This document shows, piece after piece, positions 52,901 to 60,730 of a DNA stretch of 64,000 nucleotides. The first letter of the stretch is position 1; each line of letters begins with the position of its first letter. The stretch lies in the NCBI GenBank assembly GCA_900541835.1, contig UQLL01000001.1, positions 124,001-188,000 of the forward strand, written 5' to 3'. This stretch comes from an uncultured Porphyromonadaceae bacterium. GTDB lineage: Bacteria; Bacteroidota; Bacteroidia; Bacteroidales; Muribaculaceae. Below the pieces are notes generated by a model. The model was not told where the DNA came from, did not search any database, and saw only the letters and a program-made list of their open reading frames with translations. A program made the translations under genes and the position numbers.

Positions 52901-53348
52901 CATCTTCGCCGACATCCGCGACATCGCCAACAACATCTACCTGCAGATCGCCTTGATCATGCTCATCGGCCTGCTGGCCAAGAACGCCATCCTCATCGTG
53001 GAGTTCGCCCTTGAGCGCCGCCAAGCCGGAATGTCCATAGTCAACGCCGCCATCCAGGGCGCCGTGGCACGACTCCGACCCATTCTCATGACCTCGCTGG
53101 CCATGATCATCGGCCTGCTCCCCATGATGTTCGCGCACGGTGCCGGCGCCAACGGTAACCAGGCACTCGGCACGGGAGCCGTCGGAGGCATGCTCATCGG
53201 CATGCTGTTCCAGATCTTCATCGTGCCTGCACTCTTCGTGCTCTTCCAGAAGCTCCAGGAGAAGATTTCTCCCCTGAAGTTCGACGGCGACAAGCACTCC
53301 GCCGACGACATCTCCGCCGAGCTCGAGCAATACTCCATCAAGCAATAA
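49953..53348 (+). CDS. RND multidrug efflux pump, HAE1 (AcrB) type, with extra membrane insert
   Basis: 1131 residues, about 80 more than AcrB. N-terminus MNISNFIKRPVLSTVISIF, proton-relay aspartates in the fourth helix (VLAIAIVVDDAIVVVEAVH), and a C-terminal half repeating the fold. Between the first membrane bundle and the second half an insert of about 85 residues (near 495-580) carries two extra hydrophobic segments (FVTGIALVVAVVCLVLGWY and LIISCGFALIAVIGIF). It pumps drugs or other amphiphiles out using the proton gradient, with the adaptor and TolC-like partner of the same operon. Confidence 0.93.
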   Translation: MNISNFIKRPVLSTVISIFIVIFGILGLVSLPIEQYPDIAPPTIRVSTTYTGANAETVLKSVITPIEEQINGAEGMDYMYSSAANNGSAEITVYFKPGRDPDMAAVDVQNRVSKASSQLPSEVNQVGVITQKRQSSMLMVMSLYSPDNQYSSEFIDNYMSINIVPQIKRVNGVGDAMSFGADYSMRIWLKPEVMAQYGLMPGDISAVMAEQNVEAAPGAFGEHGNQSFEYSMRFTGRLEDAEQFRNIVVKALPDGQILRLGDVADIELGRLSYGFANTQNGKTATSCIIFQSAGSNATQVIEELEKNMEQWRKDLPKGLILSTTLNVNDFLFASIHEVIKTLLEAFVLVFLVVFVFLQDFRSTLIPLIAIPVALIGTFFLLYIFGFSLNLLTLSALVLAIAIVVDDAIVVVEAVHAKLDQGYTSARQAAIDAMAEITSALISITLVMMLVFIPVSFMPGTSGVFYRQFGLTMAMAIGLSAINALTLSPALCALFLKPHKKEDGEEAGLGERVKDAYSAAGAAAKQVVKKRFHFPPFVTGIALVVAVVCLVLGWYTPHPAWKLIISCGFALIAVIGIFQRSFIDAFNRVFDKVLSGYRKLTGWFVHHKWISLGITAVCIAMLVWLMNITPSGMVPDEDTGTIMAAVNMPPGTSMERTKKVMDTIDSIAGSIPAIKDRTAITGYSFMGGQGSSYGSFIIKLKPWDDRDPKTESADAVLGQLYMMSGQAVKDGQAFFFKPPMITGYSATNGFEVKLQDKTGGKLDDFFTIYQNFIAQLNARPEVAAAYSTFNPTFPQYLVEIDVARVKQAGLTQSAVLQALQGYYGGMYISNFNKFGKLYRVMMQANPESRVSPETLKQVKVRNGNEMAPIDNFVKLTRVYGPDVINRFNMYTSIAVTGNPAPGYSSSQALQAVEEVAAQTLPTGYGFEYSGLAREEASGSGGGQTAMVFGLVLLFVYLILCAQYESYSLPWAVILSVPFGLMGTFIFADIRDIANNIYLQIALIMLIGLLAKNAILIVEFALERRQAGMSIVNAAIQGAVARLRPILMTSLAMIIGLLPMMFAHGAGANGNQALGTGAVGGMLIGMLFQIFIVPALFVLFQKLQEKISPLKFDGDKHSADDISAELEQYSIKQ

Positions 53349-53356
53349 TCCCACTC

Positions 53357-54730
53357 ATGAACAACAGAGTAATCAAATATACTGCTGCAGCCGTGTTAGC
53401 CTTCGGGCTGACCAGCTGCGGCATATACAAGAAGTACGAGCTGCCCACCGACAACGCCGTGGTCAACGACTATGCCAAGGCCCTCCAGGCCGAGCAGGAC
53501 AGCACCACCCTGGGCAACCTCGGCTGGCGACAGGTATTCACCGACCCCCTGCTGCAGCGCTACATCCAGACCGCCCTCGACAACAACAAGGACCTGGACA
53601 ACGCCCGACTCAACATCGACATCGCCAACGCCCAGCTCAAAGGCGCCAAGCTAAGCTACTTCCCCTCCCTGGCCTTCGCCCCCAACGGCGCCGGAGCCAA
53701 GTACGGCCGCAACGACATGAACTGGACCTACCAGCTGCCCCTCCAGGCCAGCTGGGAAGTCGACATCTTCGGCAAGCTCCTCAACCAGAAGCGTGCCGCC
53801 CAGGTGGGCGTGGAGATGGCAGACGCCTACCGCCAGGCCACACAGAGCCAGATCATCGCCGGCGTGGCCCGCTGCTACTACCAGATCGTGATGCTCAACC
53901 AGCAGCTCGACCTCACCAGGCGCACCGCCGTAATCTGGGAAGACCAGGTCAAGAGCATGAAGCTCATGAAAGAGGCAGCCAAGACCAACGAGGCAGCCGT
54001 AGTGCAGGCCCAGGCCAACTACCACTCCCTGCTCGCCTCCATCCCCGACCTGGAGCTCAGCATCCACCAGGCGCAGAACTCCCTGAGCCTGCTGCTAAAC
54101 TCCTACCCCCAGACCTGGGCCGTCACTTCCGACATGGAGTTCAACATGCCTGCGACCATTGACGGAGGAGTACCCATGAGCTACCTGGCAGTTCGCCCCG
54201 ACGTACGTGCCGCCGAGCGCAGCTTCGCCTCGGCATACTACGCCACCAACCAGGCCCGAGCCAACTTCTACCCTTCGCTCAACATCTCCGCCGCAGGTGG
54301 CTTCACCAACAACATCGGCATGATTGTCAACCCGGGCAAGTGGTTCATCAACCTGGCCGGATCTCTGACGGCTCCACTCTTCTCCCGCGGCCGCAACATC
54401 GCCCAGCTCGAGGCCGCCAAGGCCCAGCAGCAGCAGGCGCTCAACGACTTCCAGTACAGCATCCTCAATGCCGCCGGGCAAGTGAGCGACGCACTGTCCG
54501 AAATCAACTGCGCCGCCTCAAAGCGCGAGAAACTCATGCTCCAGATTGACGACCTCGAGAAGAGCGTGAACTACACCGAGATCCTGTTCACCACCGCCGA
54601 CGCCACCTACCTCGAGCTGTTGACCTCCCGTGCATCGCTGCTCAACGCCCAAATGGCAGCCCTCAACTGCTGGTACCAGCGCGTGGGTGGCATCATCTAC
54701 CTCTATCAGACCCTCGGCGGAGGACGCTAA
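53357..54730 (+). CDS. TolC-like outer-membrane efflux lipoprotein (NodT family)
   Basis: 457 residues. Lipobox LTSC (Cys 22); two TolC repeats with long coiled-coil helices and the family motifs SWEVDIFGKL, YLAVRPDVRAAERSF and NFYPSLNISAAGGF. It forms the exit duct of the RND pump encoded just before it (8-base gap). Confidence 0.93.
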   Translation: MNNRVIKYTAAAVLAFGLTSCGIYKKYELPTDNAVVNDYAKALQAEQDSTTLGNLGWRQVFTDPLLQRYIQTALDNNKDLDNARLNIDIANAQLKGAKLSYFPSLAFAPNGAGAKYGRNDMNWTYQLPLQASWEVDIFGKLLNQKRAAQVGVEMADAYRQATQSQIIAGVARCYYQIVMLNQQLDLTRRTAVIWEDQVKSMKLMKEAAKTNEAAVVQAQANYHSLLASIPDLELSIHQAQNSLSLLLNSYPQTWAVTSDMEFNMPATIDGGVPMSYLAVRPDVRAAERSFASAYYATNQARANFYPSLNISAAGGFTNNIGMIVNPGKWFINLAGSLTAPLFSRGRNIAQLEAAKAQQQQALNDFQYSILNAAGQVSDALSEINCAASKREKLMLQIDDLEKSVNYTEILFTTADATYLELLTSRASLLNAQMAALNCWYQRVGGIIYLYQTLGGGR

Positions 54731-54740
54731 CCAGTCTAAA

Positions 54741-54817
54741 GTTAAGAGTTGAGAGTTGAGAATTGCGGACACAGCTCACATGCGATAACTCTCAACCCTC
54801 AACTCTCAACCCTCAAC
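54741..54817. repeat. GAGTTGA-iterated inverted repeat
   Basis: Left arm about 54741-54760 (GAGTTGAGAGTTGAG core), right arm about 54787-54817 (CTCAACCCTCAACTCTCAAC). It fills the gap between the efflux operon and lpxA; word-iterated like 23.5, 28.4 and 55.6 kb. Confidence 0.72.
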
Positions 54818-54829
54818 TAATAAAATCCT

Positions 54830-55624
54830 ATGGCCAACATCATTCACCCCATGGCATTCGTAGACCCGACCGCCAAGCTCGGCGACAACGTCAAGGTCGA
54901 CGCTTTCGCCTTCATCGACCGCGACACCGTCATCGGCGACAACTGCAAGATCCGCCCCCACGCCTCCGTGCTCCACAACACCATCCTCGGCCATGACAAC
55001 GAGATCTTCGAGGGTGCCGTGATAGGCGCCAACCCGCAGGACTTCCGCTGGCACGGCGAAAAGTCCTTCCTCCGCGTCGGCGACAACAACAAGATCCACG
55101 AGCACGTCATCATCAACCGCTCCATCCACGAGGAGGGCTACACCGAAATCGGCAGCAACAACTTCATCATGGCCCAGACCCACATCGGCCACGACTGCAC
55201 GATCGGCAACTGGTGCGTACTCGGCAACGGCGTCAAGCTTGCAGGCGACGTCACCATCTCCGACTACGTCATCCTGTCGTCGAGCGTCATCGGCCACGAG
55301 TGCAGCACCGTGGGTCCATGGACCATGATCAAAGGCGGCTCCCGCTTCAACGGCAACGTGCCACCCTACGTCATCATGGCCCACAACCCCATCAGCTACT
55401 ACGGCCCCAACGACTACATCCTGCGCAAGGGCAAGTTTGCCGAGGACATCATCGACGACATCGCCAAGTGCTACCGCCACGTCTACCAGAGCGCCACGTC
55501 CGTGCGCCACGCACTGATACGCATCCGCGAAGACATCAAGCCCAGCCCCGAACGCGACGCCATACTCCGATTCATCGAGGACAACAACCTCAACATCGTA
55601 GGCATCCCGCAAAACGTAATGTAA
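54830..55624 (+). CDS. lpxA: UDP-N-acetylglucosamine acyltransferase
   Basis: 264 residues, standard LpxA length. Left-handed beta-helix of hexapeptides; the catalytic His lies in THIGHDCTIGNW, with EYVTINRST-like IIKGGSRFNGNVPPYVIM near the sugar site and a helical C-terminus (ALIRIREDIKPSPERDAIL). It acylates UDP-GlcNAc, the first step of lipid A. It lies apart from other lpx genes here. Confidence 0.93.
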   Translation: MANIIHPMAFVDPTAKLGDNVKVDAFAFIDRDTVIGDNCKIRPHASVLHNTILGHDNEIFEGAVIGANPQDFRWHGEKSFLRVGDNNKIHEHVIINRSIHEEGYTEIGSNNFIMAQTHIGHDCTIGNWCVLGNGVKLAGDVTISDYVILSSSVIGHECSTVGPWTMIKGGSRFNGNVPPYVIMAHNPISYYGPNDYILRKGKFAEDIIDDIAKCYRHVYQSATSVRHALIRIREDIKPSPERDAILRFIEDNNLNIVGIPQNVM

Positions 55625-55627
55625 AAA

Positions 55628-55688
55628 AGCTGAGAGCTGAGAGTCTACGGATGATTCGTCTGTTTCTCTCAGCTCTCAGCTCTCAGCT
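55628..55688. repeat. AGCTGAG-iterated perfect inverted repeat
   Basis: AGCTGAGAGCTGAGAG (55628-55643) and CTCTCAGCTCTCAGCT (55666-55681) are perfect 16-base complements; one more CTCAGCT follows. Between lpxA and the permease gene. The same word appears in coding DNA at 2848-2876 and near 60057. Confidence 0.8.
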
Positions 55689-55691
55689 AAT

Positions 55692-56957
55692 ATGTCATTA
55701 GCACTGTTCATAGCACGTCGCAGTGCGCTCAGTTCACGCCGCGCCGACGGCAGCCGAGCCTCCCGCTCGCCTGCCGTCGGCGTAGCCGTGGCCGCCGTCG
55801 CCCTCAGCATCTGCGTCATGCTCTGCTCCATAGCCATCGTGGCCGGGTTCAAGGACCACATCACCGGCAAGCTCGCCGGCTTCAACGCACACCTGCAGGT
55901 ATACCGCATCGTCGACGATTCCGCCCTCCAGCCCGACAACCTCATCACCCTCACTCCCACCCTGCGCGGCATCCTCGACGACGAGGCATACGTCACCGAC
56001 TACGAGATAGAGCTCACCGTGCCAGCCCTGCTCAAGACCCGGCACGACTTCAAGGGAATCTACATCAAGGGACTCGACGGCCACGCCTTCCGCGACTTCC
56101 TCGGCTCCCAGCTCGTGGCCGGGAAGATGCCCGACTTCGCAAGTCCTCACGACGCCGACCAGGTGGCCATATCCGAGAAGATGGCCTCCGACCTCGGCCT
56201 GCGCGCCGGGGACACCATCCCCACCTTCTACCTCAACGAGGAACTGCGTGCCCGCAAGTACAAAGTCGCGGCTGTCTACTCCACCCACTTCGAGCTCTTC
56301 GACGACCTCATCGCCCTCGGCCATGCCGACGAGCTCAGACAGATGTCGGACATCGACAAGGGCCAGGGAATCAACCTCCGCATCCTCACTGACGACTTCT
56401 CCCGCGCTGACGAATACGCCACCCGTCTGCAGGAGCGCCTCAACCAGGCATACATGCGCCACGAAGTCAACATCCCCTACCGCGTGGAGAGCATCACCAC
56501 CCGCAGCGCCGCCTACTTCTCCTGGCTCTCGCTGCTCGACACCAACGTGGCGGTAATCCTGACGCTCATGACCATCGTGGCCTGCATCACCCTGATAGCC
56601 GCCATGCTCATCCTCATCCTCGACAAGGTGCGGCTCATCGGCATACTCCGCGCCCTCGGCGCCACGCGCCGCTCCGTGCGCAACGTCTTCGTCTACATGG
56701 CACTGCGCATAGCCATCTACGGCATACTCATCGGCAACGCCGTCGGACTCATCCTGCTGCACGTGCAACAGCGCTGGCATATCATCCCCCTCGAGGCCGA
56801 CAGCTACTATATAGACTACGTGCCGGTCAAGCTGGAGCTATGGCCGATACTCATCCTCAACGCCGCCGTGGTGGCAGTGGTGTTCCTGTCGCTGCTCATT
56901 CCCTCCTACGTAGCCGGACGCATCTCGCCCGCCGAGTCCATGCGCTACAACGACTGA
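55692..56957 (+). CDS. ABC transporter permease, LolC/LolE-like
   Basis: 421 residues. One membrane helix near residues 25-55, a periplasmic MacB_PCD-like domain, then three helices forming the FtsX domain (NVAVILTLMTIVACITLIAAM; RLIGILRALGATRRSVRNVF; LWPILILNAAVVAVVFLSLL). Likely part of the machinery releasing lipoproteins for the outer membrane; the ATPase gene is not adjacent. Start ATG 55692 follows the repeat after 3 bases. Confidence 0.83.
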   Translation: MSLALFIARRSALSSRRADGSRASRSPAVGVAVAAVALSICVMLCSIAIVAGFKDHITGKLAGFNAHLQVYRIVDDSALQPDNLITLTPTLRGILDDEAYVTDYEIELTVPALLKTRHDFKGIYIKGLDGHAFRDFLGSQLVAGKMPDFASPHDADQVAISEKMASDLGLRAGDTIPTFYLNEELRARKYKVAAVYSTHFELFDDLIALGHADELRQMSDIDKGQGINLRILTDDFSRADEYATRLQERLNQAYMRHEVNIPYRVESITTRSAAYFSWLSLLDTNVAVILTLMTIVACITLIAAMLILILDKVRLIGILRALGATRRSVRNVFVYMALRIAIYGILIGNAVGLILLHVQQRWHIIPLEADSYYIDYVPVKLELWPILILNAAVVAVVFLSLLIPSYVAGRISPAESMRYND

Positions 56958-57001
56958 CATCGCTGAATTTACTGTCGGGGAAAATCTTATAAGCCGATGC
57001 G

Positions 57002-57032
57002 ACGCGCCCGCAGCGCGGGCAGACTAAAGAAA
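57002..57032. repeat. GCGCTnAAGCGGGCGCC repeat, diverged copy 3
   Basis: CGCGCCCGCAGCGCGGGCAG followed by an ACTAAAGAAAT tail. Shares the GCGGGC core and CTAAAGAAA tail of the copies at 27.2 and 32.4 kb. Confidence 0.4.
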
Positions 57033-57300
57033 TTATTCAATCGCGTCATAATTTACATATAAGGGAGCGCCGAAAGGCAACGTCTCCCACTGTGACTGGC
57101 TCGCATATCTGTATCGAGTCTTGCCGGTAAGTGGCTTGGTCTTCATTAGGAACAAGCCGTCATTGAAGATATCCTTCAACATCGATATATATATATCCGC
57201 CGCCGTACCTGCGGCCAGCAGTATGGCTCTTTATGAACTGCGGCTTGACTAACGACACGGTCGCATGATCCAAGGCTACGGTATCTGGCAGGGAGGTCAA
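57033..57300 (-). pseudogene. Degenerate reading frame broken at an AT dinucleotide tract
   Basis: On the minus strand an open frame without start reads LPDTVALDHATVSLVKPQF and on to a TA-repeat (57185-57196), then leaves frame. In another frame from 57182 a coding-like 49-residue tail (MLKDIFNDGLFLMKTKPLTG...LYVNYDAIE) runs to TAA 57033. Removing one TA from the tract would join the two parts. No family recognised. Either decayed or phase-variable. Confidence 0.35.
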
Positions 57301-57320
57301 TTACTGAAAGGAGAAAAATC

Positions 57321-57412
57321 TGGGAGTGAATCCCACACAGGATATTTTAAGGGTGTCTCGGAAGGGTAAGCTCCGAGACTTTCAGGGTAAAGTTGCCGCA
57401 ACTGTCGGCAAC
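57321..57412. other. Cluster of three perfect hairpins after ftsH
   Basis: TGGGA-GTGAA-TCCCA (57321-57335), GTCTCGGA/TCCGAGAC (57355-57379), GTTGCCG-CAACTGT-CGGCAAC (57392-57412). On the minus strand these are the 3' region of ftsH and may end its transcript. On the plus strand the CCGCAACTGT piece recalls a cobalamin riboswitch but the rest does not fit. Confidence 0.45.
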
Positions 57413-57450
57413 AAATGTGGGCCGTAGCCGTCGCGGGAAATCAGAGGACG

Positions 57451-59583
57451 TCAGATTTTCTCGAATGGAGGCGGAGTGCCGGGGTCATCGTCGTCGGCGC
57501 TGTCAGAGTTGTCGGGGTGGACGGACTTGCCGGACTCATTTTTGCGGGATGCTTTATCGCAATCGGCTTCGGCCTCCTGCTTGCGTTCCCATTCGGCTTC
57601 CTTGTCATATTCCTTGTCAGCGTCGGAGAGCTTGTCGGCGTTGGCGCGGTTGAGGGCCATGACTTCGTCAGTACGGGAACGCCATTTGCGTTTGCCGAGG
57701 ACGTCCTCGACGTCGGCGGTGAAGATGACTTCGCGCTCCACGAGCATATCGCGCAAGCGGTGGTGCTGGGCGGCGTACTGGGTGAGTATCTGCTTGGCAC
57801 GCTGGTACTGCTCGGCGATGATGCGGGTGACTTCGGCATCGATGACAGCGGCGGTGGTTTCGGCGTAGGGCTTGGTGAGACCGTATTCCTGGCCGGTGGA
57901 GTCCTGGTAGTTGATGTTGGGGAGACGGTCGCTCATGCCGTAGATGGTGACGATGGCGCGAGCTATCTTGGTGACCCGTTCAAGGTCGTTGCTGGCTCCG
58001 GTGCCTACTTCGCCGAGGAAGAGTTCTTCGGCGGCACGGCCGGCGAGCAGGCCGCACATGGTGTCAAGCAGTGCCTGTGTGGGCACTATCTGCCGTTCTT
58101 CGGGGGAGTACCAGGCGGCGCCGAGGGCTCGGCCGCGGGGCACGATGGTGACTTTTACCAAGGGATTGCCGTACTGGGTGAGCCAGCTGACTACGGCATG
58201 CCCGGCTTCGTGGGTGGCGATGGAGTTCTTCTCCTCGGGAGTGATTATGCGGGACTTTTTCTCCATACCGCCGACAATGCGGTCGATGGCGGCCATGAAG
58301 TCGTTCCACTCCACCTGGAGCTTGTTGTGGCGTGCGGCGATGAGGGCGGCTTCGTTGCAGACGTTGGCGATGTCGGCGCCGGAGAAGCCGCCGGTCTGGC
58401 GGGCAAGCTGCTCGACGTCCACCTTAGTGTTGACCTTGATGTTGCGCAGGTGGACCTGGAAGATTTCCATGCGGTCGGTGAGCTCGGGAAGATCGACGTA
58501 TATCTGGCGGTCGAAGCGGCCGGGGCGCATGAGAGCCTTGTCGAGCATATCGGCGCGGTTGGTGGCGGCGAGGATTATGACGCCATTGTTGGAGGAGAAG
58601 CCGTCCATCTCGGTGAGCATCTGGTTGAGGGTGTTCTCGCGCTCGTCGTTGGAGCCCATGTTAGGGTTCTTGCCGCGTGCGCGGCCCACGGCGTCGATCT
58701 CGTCGATGAAGACGATGCAGGGTGCTTTCTCCTTGGCCTGCTTGAAGAGGTCGCGGACGCGTGCGGCGCCTACGCCTACGAACATCTCCACGAAGTCGGA
58801 GCCGGACATGGACAGGAAGGGGACGTTGGCCTCGCCTGCCACGGCCTTGGCCAAGAGGGTCTTGCCGGTGCCGGGAGGGCCTACGAGCAGAGCGCCTCGG
58901 GGTATCTTGGCGCCGAGCTCGGTGTAGCGGCTGGGGTTCTTGAGAAAATCGACTATCTCCTCGATCTCGACCTTGGCCTCGGCCAGGCCGGCCACGTCTT
59001 TGAAGGTGACGTTGGAGCCGGTGTTCTTGTCGAAGACTTTTGCGCGTGACTTGCCGACGTTGAAGACGCCTCCACCTGCACCTCCGCCGCCCATGCGCCG
59101 CGACATGAAGACCATGAAGAGGATGAACAGCAGGAAGGGTCCGAAGTACCAGAAGAACTTGGTCAGCGAGGAGCCTTTCTCGTACTCGACTACTATCTCT
59201 GGCTTGCCGGAGGATTTGAGGCGTGCGTTCCAGGTGTCGATCTTATCCTGTATCTTGTCGGGAGAGGGTATGTTGGCGACTATCTTTGTGGTGACACCTT
59301 CGGGGACATTATTCATGCCCTGTGCCTTGGCGCCTGCAGGTGTGAGGTAGCCTTCGGCGACGGCGGACTCGCTAAGGACAACGATACGCTTGATCTGTCC
59401 CTGCTCGGCAGCCTGCTCGAACTTGGTCCAGGGGACTTCCTGGCGCTCGGAGTTGTCCTGGAAGTAGTAGAGGGCGATAAGGGCGAGGATGATGAGGGCG
59501 TACATCCAATAGAGGTTGAACATCGGCTTGCGCTGCTGTCCGCCTCCTCCGGGGCGCATGTTCTTGTTGGGTAGAATTGCCAT
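57451..59583 (-). CDS. ftsH: ATP-dependent zinc metalloprotease FtsH
   Basis: 710 residues. Two N-terminal membrane helices (about 22-40 and 135-155) enclose a periplasmic FtsH_ext domain; AAA motifs Walker A GPPGTGKT near 235, Walker [13 protein letters not shown], the [14 protein letters not shown]; zinc motif HEAGH near 457. It degrades misfolded membrane proteins and regulators. The C-terminal 80 residues are acidic and low in complexity. rsfS lies 21 bases upstream on the same strand. Confidence 0.96.
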   Translation of the reverse strand: MAILPNKNMRPGGGGQQRKPMFNLYWMYALIILALIALYYFQDNSERQEVPWTKFEQAAEQGQIKRIVVLSESAVAEGYLTPAGAKAQGMNNVPEGVTTKIVANIPSPDKIQDKIDTWNARLKSSGKPEIVVEYEKGSSLTKFFWYFGPFLLFILFMVFMSRRMGGGGAGGGVFNVGKSRAKVFDKNTGSNVTFKDVAGLAEAKVEIEEIVDFLKNPSRYTELGAKIPRGALLVGPPGTGKTLLAKAVAGEANVPFLSMSGSDFVEMFVGVGAARVRDLFKQAKEKAPCIVFIDEIDAVGRARGKNPNMGSNDERENTLNQMLTEMDGFSSNNGVIILAATNRADMLDKALMRPGRFDRQIYVDLPELTDRMEIFQVHLRNIKVNTKVDVEQLARQTGGFSGADIANVCNEAALIAARHNKLQVEWNDFMAAIDRIVGGMEKKSRIITPEEKNSIATHEAGHAVVSWLTQYGNPLVKVTIVPRGRALGAAWYSPEERQIVPTQALLDTMCGLLAGRAAEELFLGEVGTGASNDLERVTKIARAIVTIYGMSDRLPNINYQDSTGQEYGLTKPYAETTAAVIDAEVTRIIAEQYQRAKQILTQYAAQHHRLRDMLVEREVIFTADVEDVLGKRKWRSRTDEVMALNRANADKLSDADKEYDKEAEWERKQEAEADCDKASRKNESGKSVHPDNSDSADDDDPGTPPPFEKI

Positions 59584-59604
59584 ATATCAGCTGGTAAGGG
59601 TGTG

Positions 59605-59970
59605 TCAGTCCTCGTCCGGAATTTCGGTGACGGGGGCGTCGGAGTATAGTTCCTCGAGAGCGTAACGTGTACGTGTCTCTGGGAGGAAGATGTGAACTAT
59701 GGTCTCGCCATAGTCGATGATTATCCACTCGCGGTTGCGGTAGCCGTCGGTGCCGGCGGGCTTGCGGCCTGCCTGGTCGAGGACGGCGTCGACAATGTTG
59801 TCGGCCACGGCGGCGACTTGTATGGGGTTGCGCGCCGAACAGATGATGAAGCGGTGTGCAGGGGCGGTGTCGATGGCCGAAAGGTCCACGACGCGGATGG
59901 CGCCGCCTTTCTTGTCGCGGACGGCGTCTATTACAATGGGTGTGATGTCTGTGTTCTGCGATTCTGTCAT
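59605..59970 (-). CDS. rsfS: Ribosomal silencing factor RsfS
   Basis: 121 residues, normal length for the RsfS/Iojap family. Motifs RFIICSARNPIQVAAVADNI and GYRNREWIIIDYGETIVHIFLPETR are characteristic. It binds ribosomal protein uL14 and prevents subunit joining during starvation. Upstream of ftsH in one unit, as common in Bacteroidetes. The 59971-60115 gap holds no gene. Confidence 0.92.
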   Translation of the reverse strand: MTESQNTDITPIVIDAVRDKKGGAIRVVDLSAIDTAPAHRFIICSARNPIQVAAVADNIVDAVLDQAGRKPAGTDGYRNREWIIIDYGETIVHIFLPETRTRYALEELYSDAPVTEIPDED

Positions 59971-60115
59971 TGGCAGTATGTAAAACCCGAAGAGAAGAAA
60001 TTGCTTGTCTACGGTATGTGTGCTATAGGTATAACACTTCAGTGGGGAAAAAGGTTGAGAGCTGAAGGCTCCCTCCGCGTCTCGCCGTCGGCGTGTCTAC
60101 GCTTAGGGAGGAGAG

Positions 60116-60154
60116 AAAAAACACGCCCGGCAGTGCTTCACAGTGCCGCCGGAC
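60116..60154 (-). terminator. Terminator of the DUF3127 gene
   Basis: On the minus strand a GC-rich hairpin (CCGGCGGCACTG...CACTGCCGGGCG) is followed by TTTTTT. Confidence 0.65.
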
Positions 60155-60205
60155 GTATACAAACCATTAACCTAAGTTAATTTAACAAAAACTCACTTCC
60201 TTCTA

Positions 60206-60622
60206 TTAAAAAGGTAGGTTGTCGGGACTGCCGGCTTGTGTGCCGAAGTCGGGCTGCGGTGCGGGCGCGGCAGGCTGTTGGGGGTATGCGCCGGGCTGCG
60301 GTGCGAAGCCGGGGGCGGCCTGCTGGCCTGGCACGGGAGCGCCGGGCTGGGTCTTCTCGGCGCGCCATCCGCGGATGTCGGTATACCAGCGGCCGTTGTA
60401 CTCGCGGCTCTCGATGTCGAAATACAGGGTGATGAAGTCGCCAATCTGCAGGGGGTTCTGGTCGATGCGGTCGCCGAAGAAGTGGAAGCACACTTTCTTA
60501 GGGTAGTTGTCGGCCGTCTCAAGCACGTATTCCTGCTTGCGCCAGGCGTTGCCGGCGCGGGAGGTGCCCCCCTGGGGTTCGAGCACCTGTATTATCTTGC
60601 CTTGTATGGTGAGGTCTGCCAT
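60206..60622 (-). CDS. DUF3127 protein, OB-fold (single-strand-binding-like)
   Basis: 138 residues from ATG 60622 (MADLTIQGKIIQVLEPQGG); the longer frame crosses the promoter. An OB-like domain (about 1-90, with WRKQEYVLETADNYPKKVCF and LYFDIESREYNGRWYTDI) is followed by a Pro/Gln/Ala/Gly-rich tail ending in DNLPF, much like the acidic tip of SSB proteins (DDDIPF). It may bind nucleic acid and recruit partners through the tip; this is inference from the architecture. Confidence 0.82.
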   Translation of the reverse strand: MADLTIQGKIIQVLEPQGGTSRAGNAWRKQEYVLETADNYPKKVCFHFFGDRIDQNPLQIGDFITLYFDIESREYNGRWYTDIRGWRAEKTQPGAPVPGQQAAPGFAPQPGAYPQQPAAPAPQPDFGTQAGSPDNLPF

Positions 60623-60650
60623 TGTTTCGGTCTGTGTTGGTTTTATACTG

Positions 60651-60682
60651 CAAAGGTAATGTTTTTTTTTTAGACCGCCAAA
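60651..60682 (-). promoter_or_regulatory. Promoter of the DUF3127 gene
   Basis: Minus-strand TACCTTTG (60651-60658) and TTTG (60679-60682), 20 bases apart. Confidence 0.75.
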
Positions 60683-60707
60683 TAGTTGAGCACCCTCCGT
60701 CTGCATG

Positions 60708-60725
60708 GATGCACCCCGGTGCATC
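60708..60725. repeat. GATGCACC-CC-GGTGCATC palindrome
   Basis: Perfect 8-bp arms; member of the GGACGCACC palindrome family, just after the tatD stop, where it may also help end transcription. Confidence 0.6.
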
Positions 60726-60730
60726 GGCAA

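Noticed and set aside
57300..57412. Cobalamin-riboswitch-like pieces (GGAGTGAATCCCAC and CCGCAACTGT)
   Set aside because: The two pieces are about 65 bases apart with an extra hairpin between, the other conserved boxes are missing, and no gene lies downstream on that strand.
57415..59049. 544-residue plus-strand frame opposite ftsH
   Set aside because: Shadow of ftsH; no start context and biased composition.
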